Part shown: positions 22,874 through 32,188 of the stretch, one piece after another
Layout: each line of letters begins with the position of its first letter
Numbering within the stretch: the stretch's first letter is position 1
Origin: Halovivax asiaticus JCM 14624
GTDB lineage: Archaea > Halobacteriota > Halobacteria > Halobacteriales > Natrialbaceae
Assembly: GCF_000337515.1 (NCBI RefSeq)
Contig: NZ_AOIQ01000017.1
Location: 62,001-126,000, forward strand
Direction of reading: 5' to 3'
Length of the DNA: 64,000 nucleotides
The notes under the pieces: model-generated
Databases searched by the model: none
Told to the model about the DNA's origin: nothing
What the model saw: the letters and a program-made list of their open reading frames with translations, nothing else
Made by a program: the position numbers and the translations under genes

Positions 22874-23737
22874 ATGGAAGACCAGCGGTTTCTCGAATCG
22901 GAGTGGGACTACTGTCTGGTACTCGACGCGTGTCGATACGACGTCTTCGCGGACGTCTACGACGAGTATCTGGACGGCTCGCTCGAGAAGCGCCGCAGCG
23001 TCGGGTCGTCGACACCCGAGTGGGCCTACCGAACGTTCACGGGCGAGCACGATCTCGCGTACTTCTCCGGCAATCCGTTCATCAACGATCTCGGTATCCC
23101 GCTGAACGAACTGAAGTGGGGGGCGAGCTGTGACTACGAGTGGACCGCGACCGACCACATCACCGACCTTTTCGACGTCTGGAAGACCGGGTGGGACGAC
23201 GACCTCGGGACGGTTCCGCCGGCGGGTATCGAGGACGCGTTCCGCGAGAATCAAGCGGCCGTCGACCGCGCCGAGCGGACGGTGTTGCACTACATGCAAC
23301 CGCACGCACCATACCTCTCACGGGGGAAGGGGGCGAAGCTCAAACAGATCCAGAAGGGGATCAAGAAACAGGAGGAAGCCGAGGCCGCGGCCGACGGCGG
23401 GAGCGACGGTGCGCTCTCTTCGCTCACGGGATCGATCCGGCCGAAGGTCGAGGCAACACTCGAAGGCAGCGAGCTCGCCCAGAAGGCGGGCCTCTGGCTC
23501 GAACTCGACAAGGGCGATCTCGTCAAGAACGGCACACGCGACGCCGCACTCGCGCTCTACGAGGAGAACCTCCGGATCGTGCTGGAGAGTATCGCCGACC
23601 TCGTCACCGAACTCGACGGCCGCGTGATCGTGACCGCCGATCACGGCGAAGCGTTCGGCGAAGAGGGCGTCTGGGAACACCACATCGAGACGCACATTCC
23701 AGCGCTCATGGAGGTGCCGTGGCTCGAAGTCGAGTGA
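22874..23737 (+). CDS. second sulfatase-fold/alkaline-phosphatase-like protein
   Basis: A 287-residue shorter relative of the same superfamily. It opens WDYCLVLDACRYDVF (metal-binding D-x-x-R variant), continues with RRSVGSSTPEWAYRTFTGEHD, where Ser or Thr would be the nucleophile, then TVLHYMQPHAPYL and VIVTADHGEAFGEEGVWEHHIETH with the His/Asp metal ligands. No signal peptide. It is roughly half the normal sulfatase length, close to haloarchaeal phosphodiesterase-like proteins often found beside glycosyltransferases. Substrate unknown, possibly a lipid or glycan phosphate. Confidence 0.78.
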   Translation: MEDQRFLESEWDYCLVLDACRYDVFADVYDEYLDGSLEKRRSVGSSTPEWAYRTFTGEHDLAYFSGNPFINDLGIPLNELKWGASCDYEWTATDHITDLFDVWKTGWDDDLGTVPPAGIEDAFRENQAAVDRAERTVLHYMQPHAPYLSRGKGAKLKQIQKGIKKQEEAEAAADGGSDGALSSLTGSIRPKVEATLEGSELAQKAGLWLELDKGDLVKNGTRDAALALYEENLRIVLESIADLVTELDGRVIVTADHGEAFGEEGVWEHHIETHIPALMEVPWLEVE

Positions 23738-23834
23738 GCGAGGGTCGTGGTCGATCGACCACGGCGACTCGCGAACCCGACTCGACACCGGCCACCTGGA
23801 GGCGCTCACGAGATGATCGACACACACCGTAGTC

Positions 23835-24836
23835 ATGCTGGTCAGCCACTATTTCGAACTCGCCGAGCACGTCACCGGCGGGATCAGCGAGTCGGTCGCT
23901 CACCAGCGCAAGATGCTCGATCGCCTGGACGTCGCCTACACGACCCGACCGACGCTCGACGCCGACGTTATGCACTTCAACCTCATGGGGCCGCGATCAG
24001 TGTGGTACGCCAAACGCGCCCGGTCGAAAGGGATCCCGGTCGTCGCGAACACGCACGTCACCGCGGAAGACTTCGGCGACAGCTTCCGTTTTACGAACGC
24101 GCTCGCCAGGCCGCTGAAGCCGTATCTCCGCTGGGCGTACGGGCACGCGGACGCGCTCGTCTGTCCGTCGACGTACAACCAGGGCCTGATCGACACGTAC
24201 GCGGACGTGCCGACGACCGTCGTCTCGAACGGCGTCGACACCGAGAAACTCGCGGGGTTCGAGTCGCTCGAGGCCGAGTACCGCGAGCGCTACGAGCTCT
24301 CGGAACCGACCGTCTTCCTCGTGGGCCACGTCATCAAGCGCAAGGGGCTGGAGACGTTCGTCGAACTGGCCCGGGCGCGTCCCGAGATCGACTTCGCGTG
24401 GTTCGGCCCGCTGGACCTCTCGCTGAAAGGTCGGGAGACGACGGCCCTGATCGAGAACGCCCCCGAAAACTGCACGTTCACCGGGTTCGTCGACGACATC
24501 CGCGGGGCGTTCGCGGCGGGCGACGTCTTCTGTTTTCCCACTCACGAGGAGAACGAGGGGATCGCCCTGCTGGAGGCGATGGCCGCCGGCAAGCCGGTCG
24601 TCGTCCGCGACATCGAGACCTTCTCCTGGCTGGCCGACGGCGAGGACAGCCTGAAGGTCTCGCCCGACCCTGGCGAGTCGGACGTCGAGGCGTTCGCCGC
24701 GGCGATCGACGAACTCACGGACGCCTCCCGCCGAGAGATGCTCGGCGAGGCCGGCGCAGCGCGCGTCGAGCCGTTCTCGCTCGCGTCGGTCGCGGACAAC
24801 TATCGAGCACTCTACGACGAGGTGACCGCTGAATGA
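23835..24836 (+). CDS. GT4-family glycosyltransferase
   Basis: A 333-residue GT-B glycosyltransferase. The C-terminal donor domain shows VFLVGHVIKRKGLETFVELA, then TFTGFVDDIRGAFAAGDVFCFPTHEENEGIALLEAMAAGKPVVV, the GT4 E-x(7)-E motif that holds the nucleotide sugar. The N-terminal acceptor domain begins MLVSHYFELAEHVTGGISES with the glycine loop GG. It overlaps the next glycosyltransferase by 4 bp (ATGA), so the pair should act in one pathway, likely adding successive sugars to a lipid or surface glycan. Confidence 0.9.
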   Translation: MLVSHYFELAEHVTGGISESVAHQRKMLDRLDVAYTTRPTLDADVMHFNLMGPRSVWYAKRARSKGIPVVANTHVTAEDFGDSFRFTNALARPLKPYLRWAYGHADALVCPSTYNQGLIDTYADVPTTVVSNGVDTEKLAGFESLEAEYRERYELSEPTVFLVGHVIKRKGLETFVELARARPEIDFAWFGPLDLSLKGRETTALIENAPENCTFTGFVDDIRGAFAAGDVFCFPTHEENEGIALLEAMAAGKPVVVRDIETFSWLADGEDSLKVSPDPGESDVEAFAAAIDELTDASRREMLGEAGAARVEPFSLASVADNYRALYDEVTAE

Positions 24837-25936
24837 AGATCGGCTTCTTTACGGACAGCTACTTCCCCGAGATCGACGGCGTCACGTACACGATCAAGCT
24901 CTGGCGCGAGGAACTGGAACGGGCGGGCCACGAGGTCCACGTGATCTACCCGGACGGCGACTACGAACCGGGCGAGCGCGAGCACCCCGTTCGGTCGCTG
25001 CCCAACCCCTTCTACTCGGGGTATCGCGTCCCGCTCTACCGCCGGCTCTCGACGCTGCCGGAACTGGACATCGTCCACTGCCACGGCCCGGCCCCGGTGG
25101 GTCGGCTCGGCCGTCGGTACGCCAAGAAACACGACGTGCCGTCGATCTACACCCACCACACGCCGCTCGAGGAGTACTTCCACCAGAGTCTCAAGGTCGG
25201 CCCGCTCGCGACCGCTCTCGCGAAACTGTACGTTCCGATCGAGAACGCCTTCCTGCGCGGGTTCGACCTCGTCACTGCTTCGACCAAGCGGATCGATCGC
25301 AACGTCGAACACGTCCCGCTGCCCGTCGGCATCGACATGGACTTCTTCCAGCCCGCCGACGAGGACTGGTACCCCGATCGGACGGTGATCGGCTACAGCG
25401 GCCGACTCAGCATGGAGAAAAACGTCGAAGAGCTCCTCCGGGTTGCCCGCGAACGACCCGAGTACGACTTCGTCGTCGTTGGTGAAGGCCCTCGTCGGGA
25501 GCCCCTCGAACGCGAGGCGCCCGACAACGTCGAACTGCGGGACTTCCTGCCTCGCGAGGATCTGCCGACCTTCCTGTCGTCGCTCGACACCTTCGTCACC
25601 GCTTCGACTGGCGACACGCTCGGCCTCTCGACGCTCGAGGCGAACGCCTGCGGGACGCCGGTCGCGGCGGCGGACGTCGCCCCCTTCGACCAGACGATCG
25701 GGCCGGGCAACGGCGAGCGGTTCGAGCTCCGCGACCTGGATTCGATGGTCACGGCCATCGAGTCCTGTCTGGCGGCCGACCGCGACACGCGTGGGGCCGT
25801 CGAGCGCTACGCCATCGATCACACGCTCTCCCACCTCGAACACCTCTACGAGAGTGCCGGCTCCGCGACCGGCGAGACGCCGACGACGGCCACCGATCGC
25901 TGGTTTCCCGACGACTCACAGCGTTCGCTCGACTGA
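24833..25936 (+). CDS. GT4-family glycosyltransferase (glycolipid type)
   Basis: A 367-residue GT-B enzyme that resembles diacylglycerol glucosyltransferases and haloarchaeal glycolipid synthases. It starts MKIGFFTDSYFPEIDGVTYTI, then IVHCHGPAPVGRLGRRYAKK, SIYTHHTPLEEYFH, VIGYSGRLSMEKNVEELLRVA, and the donor site TASTGDTLGLSTLEANACGTPVAAADV (E-x(7) variant). Translationally coupled to the preceding glycosyltransferase. The diether-lipid acceptor is inferred from similarity of the N-terminal pattern, not shown. Confidence 0.9.
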   Translation: MKIGFFTDSYFPEIDGVTYTIKLWREELERAGHEVHVIYPDGDYEPGEREHPVRSLPNPFYSGYRVPLYRRLSTLPELDIVHCHGPAPVGRLGRRYAKKHDVPSIYTHHTPLEEYFHQSLKVGPLATALAKLYVPIENAFLRGFDLVTASTKRIDRNVEHVPLPVGIDMDFFQPADEDWYPDRTVIGYSGRLSMEKNVEELLRVARERPEYDFVVVGEGPRREPLEREAPDNVELRDFLPREDLPTFLSSLDTFVTASTGDTLGLSTLEANACGTPVAAADVAPFDQTIGPGNGERFELRDLDSMVTAIESCLAADRDTRGAVERYAIDHTLSHLEHLYESAGSATGETPTTATDRWFPDDSQRSLD

Positions 25937-26011
25937 GTCGAAATAGCCGATCGGTACAGTCAGCATCGACAGCGCGCGGCGCCCGTTCGTCACGTCCCGG
26001 GTGTCCGCCAC

Positions 26012-26359
26012 TTACCAGTCGTCGTCGGTGCCGTCCGTGCGAGTGAGCCGCTCGTACCGATTTTCGAACTCTTCGTCCGTGAGTTCGCCACGCGCGTACG
26101 CGGCCCGCAGTTCTTCGATGGCCCGATCCTCGTCGTCACTAGCCAGCACGGTGTACAGCAGGTACCCGACACCGAGCAGGACGAGTAGCGGGAGGAGTCC
26201 CGTGGCCATCCAGAGCAGCATTCCGGGGCCGCCGATGCCCATCCCGGCGTGGCCGAACCCGACCAGCGACGGGAGGAACACCGCGCCGAAGAAGAGCGGA
26301 AAGAGCACGAATACGGCGAGCAGGACGAGGCCGACTTTCAGGAGGTCGTCGCTATCCAT
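26012..26359 (-). CDS. SHOCT-domain membrane protein
   Basis: A 115-residue protein with two hydrophobic segments (about 5-30 and 48-68) and a C-terminal SHOCT module (AIEELRAAYARGELTDEEFENRYERL), a short helical motif that mediates oligomerisation. ATG 26359 (MDSDDLLKVGLVLLAVFV) is chosen over a TTG seven codons upstream. Common in haloarchaea; function unknown. Confidence 0.85.
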   Translation of the reverse strand: MDSDDLLKVGLVLLAVFVLFPLFFGAVFLPSLVGFGHAGMGIGGPGMLLWMATGLLPLLVLLGVGYLLYTVLASDDEDRAIEELRAAYARGELTDEEFENRYERLTRTDGTDDDW

Positions 26360-26411
26360 GCAGTCGTGTTGACAGGCCAACTACGTAGTCGCTTCGCCCG
26401 GATTGTGTCGA

Positions 26412-26780
26412 TTAGGCGATCGCAGCACCGATCGCACCCGCGATGGCGCTCTCGATGGCCATTACGAACCCGATCACGATGGCGAGAAAGACGATCGTCA
26501 GCCCTGCGACGCCGCCGATGACGGCGCCGACCGGGCCGAGTGCCAGTCCGCCGATCCCGACGGCGAGCGCGAGCACGACCCCCGCGATGATGGCGCCGAG
26601 GCCGCCCGCGAGCGTCCCGTGCCAGGCGCCGCTCGCCAGCCCGCCGCCAGCCAGATAACCCGCGACGAAGCCGCCGAGGAGCCCGGCGGTGAGCTGGCCG
26701 AAGACCGGCACCGCGAGGCCGACGATCGACGCGACGGTCATGACGAGAAAGCCGACGATCACGGCGTGCCAGTCTGTCAT
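26412..26780 (-). CDS. DUF5518-like membrane protein
   Basis: A 122-residue, almost entirely hydrophobic protein with about four Gly/Ala-rich helices. It begins MTDWHAVIVGFLVMTVASI, with FGQLTAGLLGGFVAGYLAGGGLASGAWHGTLAGGLGAI in the middle, the pattern of haloarchaeal DUF5518 proteins. The open frame upstream of 26780 is not protein-like. Function unknown. It sits between the SHOCT gene and a divergent GTPase gene. Confidence 0.75.
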   Translation of the reverse strand: MTDWHAVIVGFLVMTVASIVGLAVPVFGQLTAGLLGGFVAGYLAGGGLASGAWHGTLAGGLGAIIAGVVLALAVGIGGLALGPVGAVIGGVAGLTIVFLAIVIGFVMAIESAIAGAIGAAIA

Positions 26781-26913
26781 GCCCGATCGAAGGGAGTGTG
26801 GCGGCAAAAGCGCGTCGCCACCGGGACAGCTTGGCGTGCAGCACGTACACACTCGACAGGACTCGCGCCGGCCAACGGACGCGCTTTTAAGAACGCCGCC
26901 CGTAGCGACGGGC

Positions 26914-27960
26914 ATGATTTTCGAGGACCTTCCGACGACGCCGACGTCGGAAGAGCTGATCGACAAAGCGTTTTCGCGCGCGTCACGGGCCGGGCGGGCC
27001 CAGCAGGGCCTGGAGGCCCAGCAGTCGATGCTGCAGACGGCGGGCAACATCGTCTCGGACAATCTGGAGAACGTGGTCACGGCGTGGCCGGACTTCGAGT
27101 ACGACGTCTCGCCGTTCTACATGGAACTCGCGGAGGCGATCCTGGCGGAGGTGACGCTCGGTCCGGAGTCCGTGGCCGACGACGAGGACGATCGGAACGG
27201 CGTCGATGGCCTGCGCCAGGCGCTCTCGCGAGTCTCCTGGGCCGCCAGACAGACGGAGGAGATCCAGCGCGAGTACCAGTCGAAGCTGCGAAAGACCGAC
27301 GTCGACACCGCACGCAAACACCGAAAACAGGCGTTCGCCCGTCTCGCGGACGTCGTCGAGCAGGTCGACGTCGACCTCCGGGCGATCAACGACGCGCGAA
27401 ACGCGCTGCGGGACCTGCCCGAGATCAACCCCGACGAACCGACGATCGTCGTGGCGGGGTACCCAAACGTCGGCAAATCCTCGTTCGTCAACACCGTGAC
27501 GCGCGCTCGCGGCGAGACGGCGAGTTACCCCTTCACCACCAAGGGTGTCGGACTGGGTCACCTCGAACGCGATCACATCCGGTACCAGCTCGTCGACACG
27601 CCCGGACTGCTCGACCGACCGCCGGCGGAGCGAAACGAGATCGAATCCCAGGCGGCGAGCGCCATCGAGCACCTCGCCGACTGCGTGCTCGTCTTCCTCG
27701 ACCCCAGTGGCGGCGCCGGCTATCCGATCGAGGCCCAGCTCGAACTCCGTGACGCCATCGCCGCACAGTTCGAATCGATCGAGGTACCCGTCATCACCGT
27801 CGCGAACAAGGTCGATCGGTTCGACCCCGACGACGAGTCGCTCCCCGCCCTCGACGCGGACTTCCTGATGAGCGTCGAAACCGGCGAGAACGTCGAGGCC
27901 GTCCTCGAGGCCGCTATCGACGCGATCGACTACGAACCGGAACTGCCGTTCGAAGGGTGA
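26914..27960 (+). CDS. NOG1-like GTPase
   Basis: A 348-residue OBG/Nog1-family GTPase. The N-terminal 165 residues are helical (QTAGNIVSDNLENVVTAWPDFEYDVSPFYMELAE), typical of Nog1, a factor for large-subunit ribosome assembly. The G domain has G1 GYPNVGKSS (182-190), G2 around TTKGVGLGH, G3 DTPGLLDRP and G4 VANKVD, with the Obg-like switch YQLVDTPGLL. It ends soon after G5 (SVETGEN), lacking the long C-terminal extension of eukaryotic Nog1, as usual for archaea. A TATA-like CTTTTAAG lies at about 26883-26891. Confidence 0.92.
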   Translation: MIFEDLPTTPTSEELIDKAFSRASRAGRAQQGLEAQQSMLQTAGNIVSDNLENVVTAWPDFEYDVSPFYMELAEAILAEVTLGPESVADDEDDRNGVDGLRQALSRVSWAARQTEEIQREYQSKLRKTDVDTARKHRKQAFARLADVVEQVDVDLRAINDARNALRDLPEINPDEPTIVVAGYPNVGKSSFVNTVTRARGETASYPFTTKGVGLGHLERDHIRYQLVDTPGLLDRPPAERNEIESQAASAIEHLADCVLVFLDPSGGAGYPIEAQLELRDAIAAQFESIEVPVITVANKVDRFDPDDESLPALDADFLMSVETGENVEAVLEAAIDAIDYEPELPFEG

Positions 27961-28102
27961 GGGAGGGACAGCCGAACCGAGTCCTTCGCCTGCAATCGCG
28001 GTGACGACTGGAGCATACGAGTGGGGCTGGGGGGTGCGACGACGCTGGCGAATGCGAGTGAACACCACACTTTTGAGCCTTGCTCCCGTCACTAGGGGCG
28101 GT

Positions 28103-29155
28103 ATGGACGAGCTACGGATCGGTCTGTCCTACGGCGACGTGCTGGTGGTCCCCCGGCGATCCGGCGTGGACAGTCGTTCGAACGTCGACCTCTCGACGCG
28201 CCTGACCGACGGGATCGAACTCGCGACGCCGCTCCTGTCGGCGCCGATGGACACCGTCACCGAGGCCGAGACGGCGATCGCGATGGACGAGGCCGGCGGC
28301 ATGGGGACGATCCACCGCTTTCTGACGATCGAGGAGCAGGCCGCCGAGGTGCGCGAGGCAGTCGAAGCCGAGGCGACCGTGGGTGCCGCGGTCGGTATCG
28401 CCGGCGACCCGATCGAGCGCACGGATGCGGTCGTCGCCGCCGGCGCGGACTGCGTGATGGTCGACGTCGCACACGGACACCTGGAGCGCTGTCTCGACGC
28501 GGTGGCCGCCATCCGCGACGCGTTCCCCGATCTCGACCTGATCGCCGGCAACGTCGCGACGCCCGCCGGCGTCGCCGATCTGGCCGAGGCGGGTGCCGAC
28601 TGCGTCAAAGTCGGCATCGGCCCCGGCTCGCACTGCACCACGCGTCGCGTCGCCGGTGCGGGCGTTCCCCAGCTCACCGCCGTCGACGACTGCGCCGAGG
28701 CGGCCGAGGAGTACGGGGTGCGGACCATCGCCGACGGCGGCATCCGCTGCTCCGGCGACGCCGTCAAGGCGTTGCTCGCCGGGGCCGACGCCGTGATGAT
28801 GGGCAGTCTCTTCGCCGGGACGGCCGAAGCGCCGCCGGCGACCGTCGAGATCGACGGCACCCGGTACAAGCGTTCGCGGGGTATGGCGACGACCGCGGCG
28901 AACGAGGCCCGGACGGACACCGACGAACTTCCTGACGCGGACGAGGGCGTCGAGGGGCTCACGGAATACAGGGGCCCGCTGGTCGACGTGGCGGCCGAGT
29001 TCGCCGCTGGAATCCGCTCCGGGCTGAGCTACGCCGGCGGCCACACCATCGCGGACGCACGCGAGTCCGCCGAGTTCATCCGCGTCGCCCAGAGCGCCCG
29101 CGACCGGGAGGGTGCCCACGGCGACCACGACTGGGAGAACGTCGTCGTGGAGTGA
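28103..29155 (+). CDS. guaB2: IMP dehydrogenase/GMP reductase family protein without CBS domains
   Basis: A 350-residue TIM-barrel enzyme. It has [14 protein letters not shown] at the start, the [10 protein letters not shown] strand, the loop [23 protein letters not shown] with catalytic Cys178, then [36 protein letters not shown] and the flap region around YRGPLVD. Full-length IMPDH carries a CBS pair after about residue 95; here AAVGIAGDP follows directly, so the domain is missing. Length fits GMP reductase or the haloarchaeal GuaB-like second copy. Reaction direction is uncertain. Confidence 0.88.
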   Translation: MDELRIGLSYGDVLVVPRRSGVDSRSNVDLSTRLTDGIELATPLLSAPMDTVTEAETAIAMDEAGGMGTIHRFLTIEEQAAEVREAVEAEATVGAAVGIAGDPIERTDAVVAAGADCVMVDVAHGHLERCLDAVAAIRDAFPDLDLIAGNVATPAGVADLAEAGADCVKVGIGPGSHCTTRRVAGAGVPQLTAVDDCAEAAEEYGVRTIADGGIRCSGDAVKALLAGADAVMMGSLFAGTAEAPPATVEIDGTRYKRSRGMATTAANEARTDTDELPDADEGVEGLTEYRGPLVDVAAEFAAGIRSGLSYAGGHTIADARESAEFIRVAQSARDREGAHGDHDWENVVVE

Positions 29156-29211
29156 GCCGACGCGCCCCGCCTCGGCATTGGCCAGGACAGCGACAAGGAC
29201 ACGGTGGTCAC

Positions 29212-29661
29212 TCAGGCGCGCTCGAACGTGAATCGCGCGTCGGCGTCGTGAATCCGCACGAGCACGCGGTGTGAGCCGGCACCCGGGTCGCCCGGAATCG
29301 TCACGCGAAGTGTCGCCCCGGGGCGCCAACCGTCCTCGGCGGGTACCGACGCGTTCACCTTGGTCTGGTATTCGCCGTCCAGCAGCACGTCGAGCGAGGC
29401 GGGGTCCAGGGTCTCGTCACCGACGTTCTTGACGTAGACGACGACACCCCCGTCGCCGCCGGCCGCGTCGGGGTCGTAGGCGTCCGTCGCCGGATCGTTG
29501 ATAATAGTCACCTCCGTCTCGAGCGAGGCGACGCGCCGGTCGCTCTCTCCACCGATCGAATCCGCAAGGTGGCCGGACTGTGTGACGATCGTCCCCACGG
29601 CGACGGCGGTCACCGAGACGATCGCGACGAACAGTATCAACTGGACGATCGATTCGCGCAC
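29212..29661 (-). CDS. flaG: archaellar protein FlaG (ArlG) family
   Basis: A 149-residue protein with one N-terminal helix (VQLILFVAIVSVTAVAVGTIVTQSG) and an Ig-like beta domain outside (TEVTIINDP, VVVYVKNVGDETLDPASLDVLLDGEYQ, LRVTIPGDPGAGSHRVLVRIHDA). This is the FlaG/ArlG pattern, a pseudoperiplasmic part of the archaellum stator. It stands alone here, not in an archaellum cluster, so it could be a paralogue with another role. It converges with the IMPDH-like gene. Confidence 0.82.
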   Translation of the reverse strand: MRESIVQLILFVAIVSVTAVAVGTIVTQSGHLADSIGGESDRRVASLETEVTIINDPATDAYDPDAAGGDGGVVVYVKNVGDETLDPASLDVLLDGEYQTKVNASVPAEDGWRPGATLRVTIPGDPGAGSHRVLVRIHDADARFTFERA

Positions 29662-29780
29662 TGGTATGCCTCGTCGGTCCCGATTCGCCGGGGAACGTGT
29701 ATAGGCCTACCGGCCCGCGCAACGGAACCGAGCGAGCATCACCTTCGTCTCTGCCCCGATCGGTGTGGCTGTCGAGCTGG

Positions 29781-31145
29781 CTATCGAGCCAACGGATCGA
29801 TGATCGCCGCGGCCGTTTCGTTCGTCGTCTCGTCTGGTGTCCCGGTCGTCGTCTGTGGGTCGGCCTCGGCGATGGCGATGTAGCGGACCTGGACAGAGAC
29901 GTCGCTGGCCGCCTGTCCGGCGACGCGTTCGCGAATCGCCGCGGCGAGCGTCGGATCGACCTCTCCGGGTGGCGCGCCGACGGTGACGATTACCCTCGAA
30001 GGCTCGCGGACGGGGAGGCTCTCGTCGAGTTCGACGCTGAGGTCGAGCAACTGGGCGTTGTCGTCCTCGGCGAGGACGGCCTCCACCTCCTCCCTTGCAT
30101 CCTGTTCGAACGTCGAGACCTGGTAGGAAGCGTAGGTGATGCCGCCGAGGAAGAGCGCGAAGATTCCGACGATGACGACGAGCCCGATCACCCGACGGCG
30201 GACCCGGCTCTCGGTTGGCCCCAGGTTCCACAGCCCCTCAGGCCGATAGCCGGCGTACCACAGCGTCACCAGCCCGGCGAGGTTGACCGAGAGGACGTTC
30301 ACGAACACGAGCGTCGTCGCTCCAAGGGCCGCTGCCGGTTCGCCCCAGGCGATCGCGATGCCGGCGGCCGCGGCGGGCGGGATGAGGGCGGCGGCGATCA
30401 TGACGCCGACTAGCGCCGTCGCCAACCCCGTCGAGATACTCACCATCCCGGCGATGCCGGCGCCGAGCGCGATCGCCAGTGCGAGCAGGTCCGGCGCGAG
30501 CCGCTCGTTGATCTCCCCGACTTCGGTGAGTTCGAGGCTTGACGGGACGATGTTGGTCACGTTGACGAGGAGTGCGAAGACCGTGGCGGCGGCGATCGCG
30601 AGGCCGACGCCCAGCGCCTGGTACACGAGACTCCTCCGGAAGAGCGTCTCGTCGTTCAGGACCGAGCCGACGCTGGCCCCGAGGGCGGGGCCGATCAGCG
30701 GCGCGATGACCATCGAGCCGACGACGACCGCCGGAGAGTCGAGGAAGAGGCCGGCGGTGGCGACGACGGCGCTGATGATCGTCATCGCGACGTAGATCGA
30801 CCGCGTCGGCGTCAGGGACTGTGCCTCGCTCAGCAACTCCTGGCGCGCGATGCGGTCTTCGTCGACGTCGTCACTTTCGTAGGCTTCCTTGAGTCGGTCG
30901 AACCGCCGCGACACGACGGTCTCGGCCTCGAGGACGACGGTGTAGGCGTCCTCGGGAACACCCTGCTCGCCGAGTTCGTCGAGCACCGGCTCGACGGCCT
31001 GTTTCGGGAGCGGGAAATAGACCACGGCCGTGTAGCGCCGATTGCTCGTCTCCTCGGTCACGACGTAGTCGATCTCGCGGTCGTCGAGGACGCCGGTGAT
31101 GGCCTCGCGAGAGCCCGTCGGCACGGTCAACTGGACGAGTCGCAC
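29781..31145 (-). CDS. DUF389 (TIGR00341) membrane protein
   Basis: A 454-residue protein. An N-terminal ACT-like soluble domain of about 100 residues begins at GTG 31145 (VRLVQLTVPTGSREAI). It is followed by about six membrane helices with the DUF389 hallmarks SPAVVVGSMVIAPLIGPALGASVG and ALVGVMIAAALIPPAAAAGIAIAWG, and a C-terminal soluble domain. The function is unknown. GTG 31145 is preferred because upstream codons run into the palindromic promoter at 31165-31190. Confidence 0.88.
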   Translation of the reverse strand: MRLVQLTVPTGSREAITGVLDDREIDYVVTEETSNRRYTAVVYFPLPKQAVEPVLDELGEQGVPEDAYTVVLEAETVVSRRFDRLKEAYESDDVDEDRIARQELLSEAQSLTPTRSIYVAMTIISAVVATAGLFLDSPAVVVGSMVIAPLIGPALGASVGSVLNDETLFRRSLVYQALGVGLAIAAATVFALLVNVTNIVPSSLELTEVGEINERLAPDLLALAIALGAGIAGMVSISTGLATALVGVMIAAALIPPAAAAGIAIAWGEPAAALGATTLVFVNVLSVNLAGLVTLWYAGYRPEGLWNLGPTESRVRRRVIGLVVIVGIFALFLGGITYASYQVSTFEQDAREEVEAVLAEDDNAQLLDLSVELDESLPVREPSRVIVTVGAPPGEVDPTLAAAIRERVAGQAASDVSVQVRYIAIAEADPQTTTGTPDETTNETAAAIIDPLAR

Positions 31146-31164
31146 GATCGTCCGGACAGACGAA

Positions 31165-31190
31165 GGGGACCCACATAAGTTGGGGTCCCC
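31165..31190 (-). promoter_or_regulatory. operator-like palindrome over the DUF389 promoter
   Basis: GGGGACCC (31165-31172) and GGGTCCCC (31183-31190) are perfect 8-bp arms around an AT-containing 10-nt gap. Read on the minus strand the gap includes AACTTATG, a plausible TATA element about 30 bp before the GTG at 31145. A protein bound here would block the promoter. Confidence 0.5.
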
Positions 31191-31315
31191 AACCGGGGTA
31201 CCCGGGCGACGAGTGCTTCGATCCGGACCGGGCGTCCAACCGATCGGTTCGGTCCGCGTGCTGGCGTCGGTGATCGGTCGCGTCACTTATGCCTCGCCCC
31301 TGCCTGTCCTCCGGT

Positions 31316-31933
31316 ATGTTCGAAGGTCGGCCGGATCGCGACGCCGAGGTGGTTCTCGTCGGGCGATCGAACGTCGGGAAGTCGACGCTCATGCGCGAAC
31401 TCACCGGCCACGCGGTTGCAACGGGCGGCAAGCCGGGCGTGACGCGCCAGCCCAATCACTACGACTGGGCCGCGGAGGACTTCGTCCTCACCGACCTCCC
31501 CGGATTCGGCTTCATGAGTGGCGTCTCCGAGGAGCGACGCGAACAGATCAAGACCGACGTGGTGCGCTACGTCGAGGAGTACGCCGAACACGTTCTCGTC
31601 GGCGTGCTCGTCGTCGACGGCAAGAGCGTGATCGACATCATCGACCGTCACTCCGGGCCGGACTCGATCCCCTACGACGTCGAGATGTTCCACTTCCTCC
31701 GGGATCTCGGGATTCCGACCGTCGTCGCCGTCAACAAGATGGACAAGGTCGACGACCGCGACGAGCGCCTCGACGACCTTTGCGACCGACTCGGCCTGCA
31801 CCCGCCATGGAAACAGTGGCAGGACACGATCGCGCCCATCTGTGCCAAACGCGGGTCGATCGACCCGCTCACCGAGGCCGTCCGAGCACACCTCCACGAG
31901 GCCCAGCGCGACGACCTGTTCAAATTCTTCTGA
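31316..31933 (+). CDS. engB: EngB-family GTP-binding protein
   Basis: A 205-residue TrmE-Era-EngA-EngB-Septin-like GTPase. Motifs are G1 [11 protein letters not shown]2 around [15 protein letters not shown]3 [15 protein letters not shown]4 [11 protein letters not shown] and a G5-like APICAKRGS. Family members help ribosome assembly. ATG 31316 places [12 protein letters not shown] close to the N-terminus, as in other archaeal EngB proteins; the upstream Met nine codons earlier is less likely. Confidence 0.92.
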   Translation: MFEGRPDRDAEVVLVGRSNVGKSTLMRELTGHAVATGGKPGVTRQPNHYDWAAEDFVLTDLPGFGFMSGVSEERREQIKTDVVRYVEEYAEHVLVGVLVVDGKSVIDIIDRHSGPDSIPYDVEMFHFLRDLGIPTVVAVNKMDKVDDRDERLDDLCDRLGLHPPWKQWQDTIAPICAKRGSIDPLTEAVRAHLHEAQRDDLFKFF

Positions 31934-32188
31934 GGGCCACGCGGGAGGATCATGTCCGCTCGCGACGGCCGATCCAGTTCCGGTCCTGCGGTTACACTGG
32001 TGTTACTTCATTTCATTACTGTCTGGGAGAGCATATATTCGCTCCGTCCCTTTCGGTACTCGCATGATATCCTTCACGACCCGTTCGTCGCTGTTGGCGA
32101 TGGCCAGGGACGATCCGACTCGACCCATCTCGTCTCGCTCCCCCGACCACGACGGAGCCACCGCGATCACGCCGGAGGTGGCCGCCTG

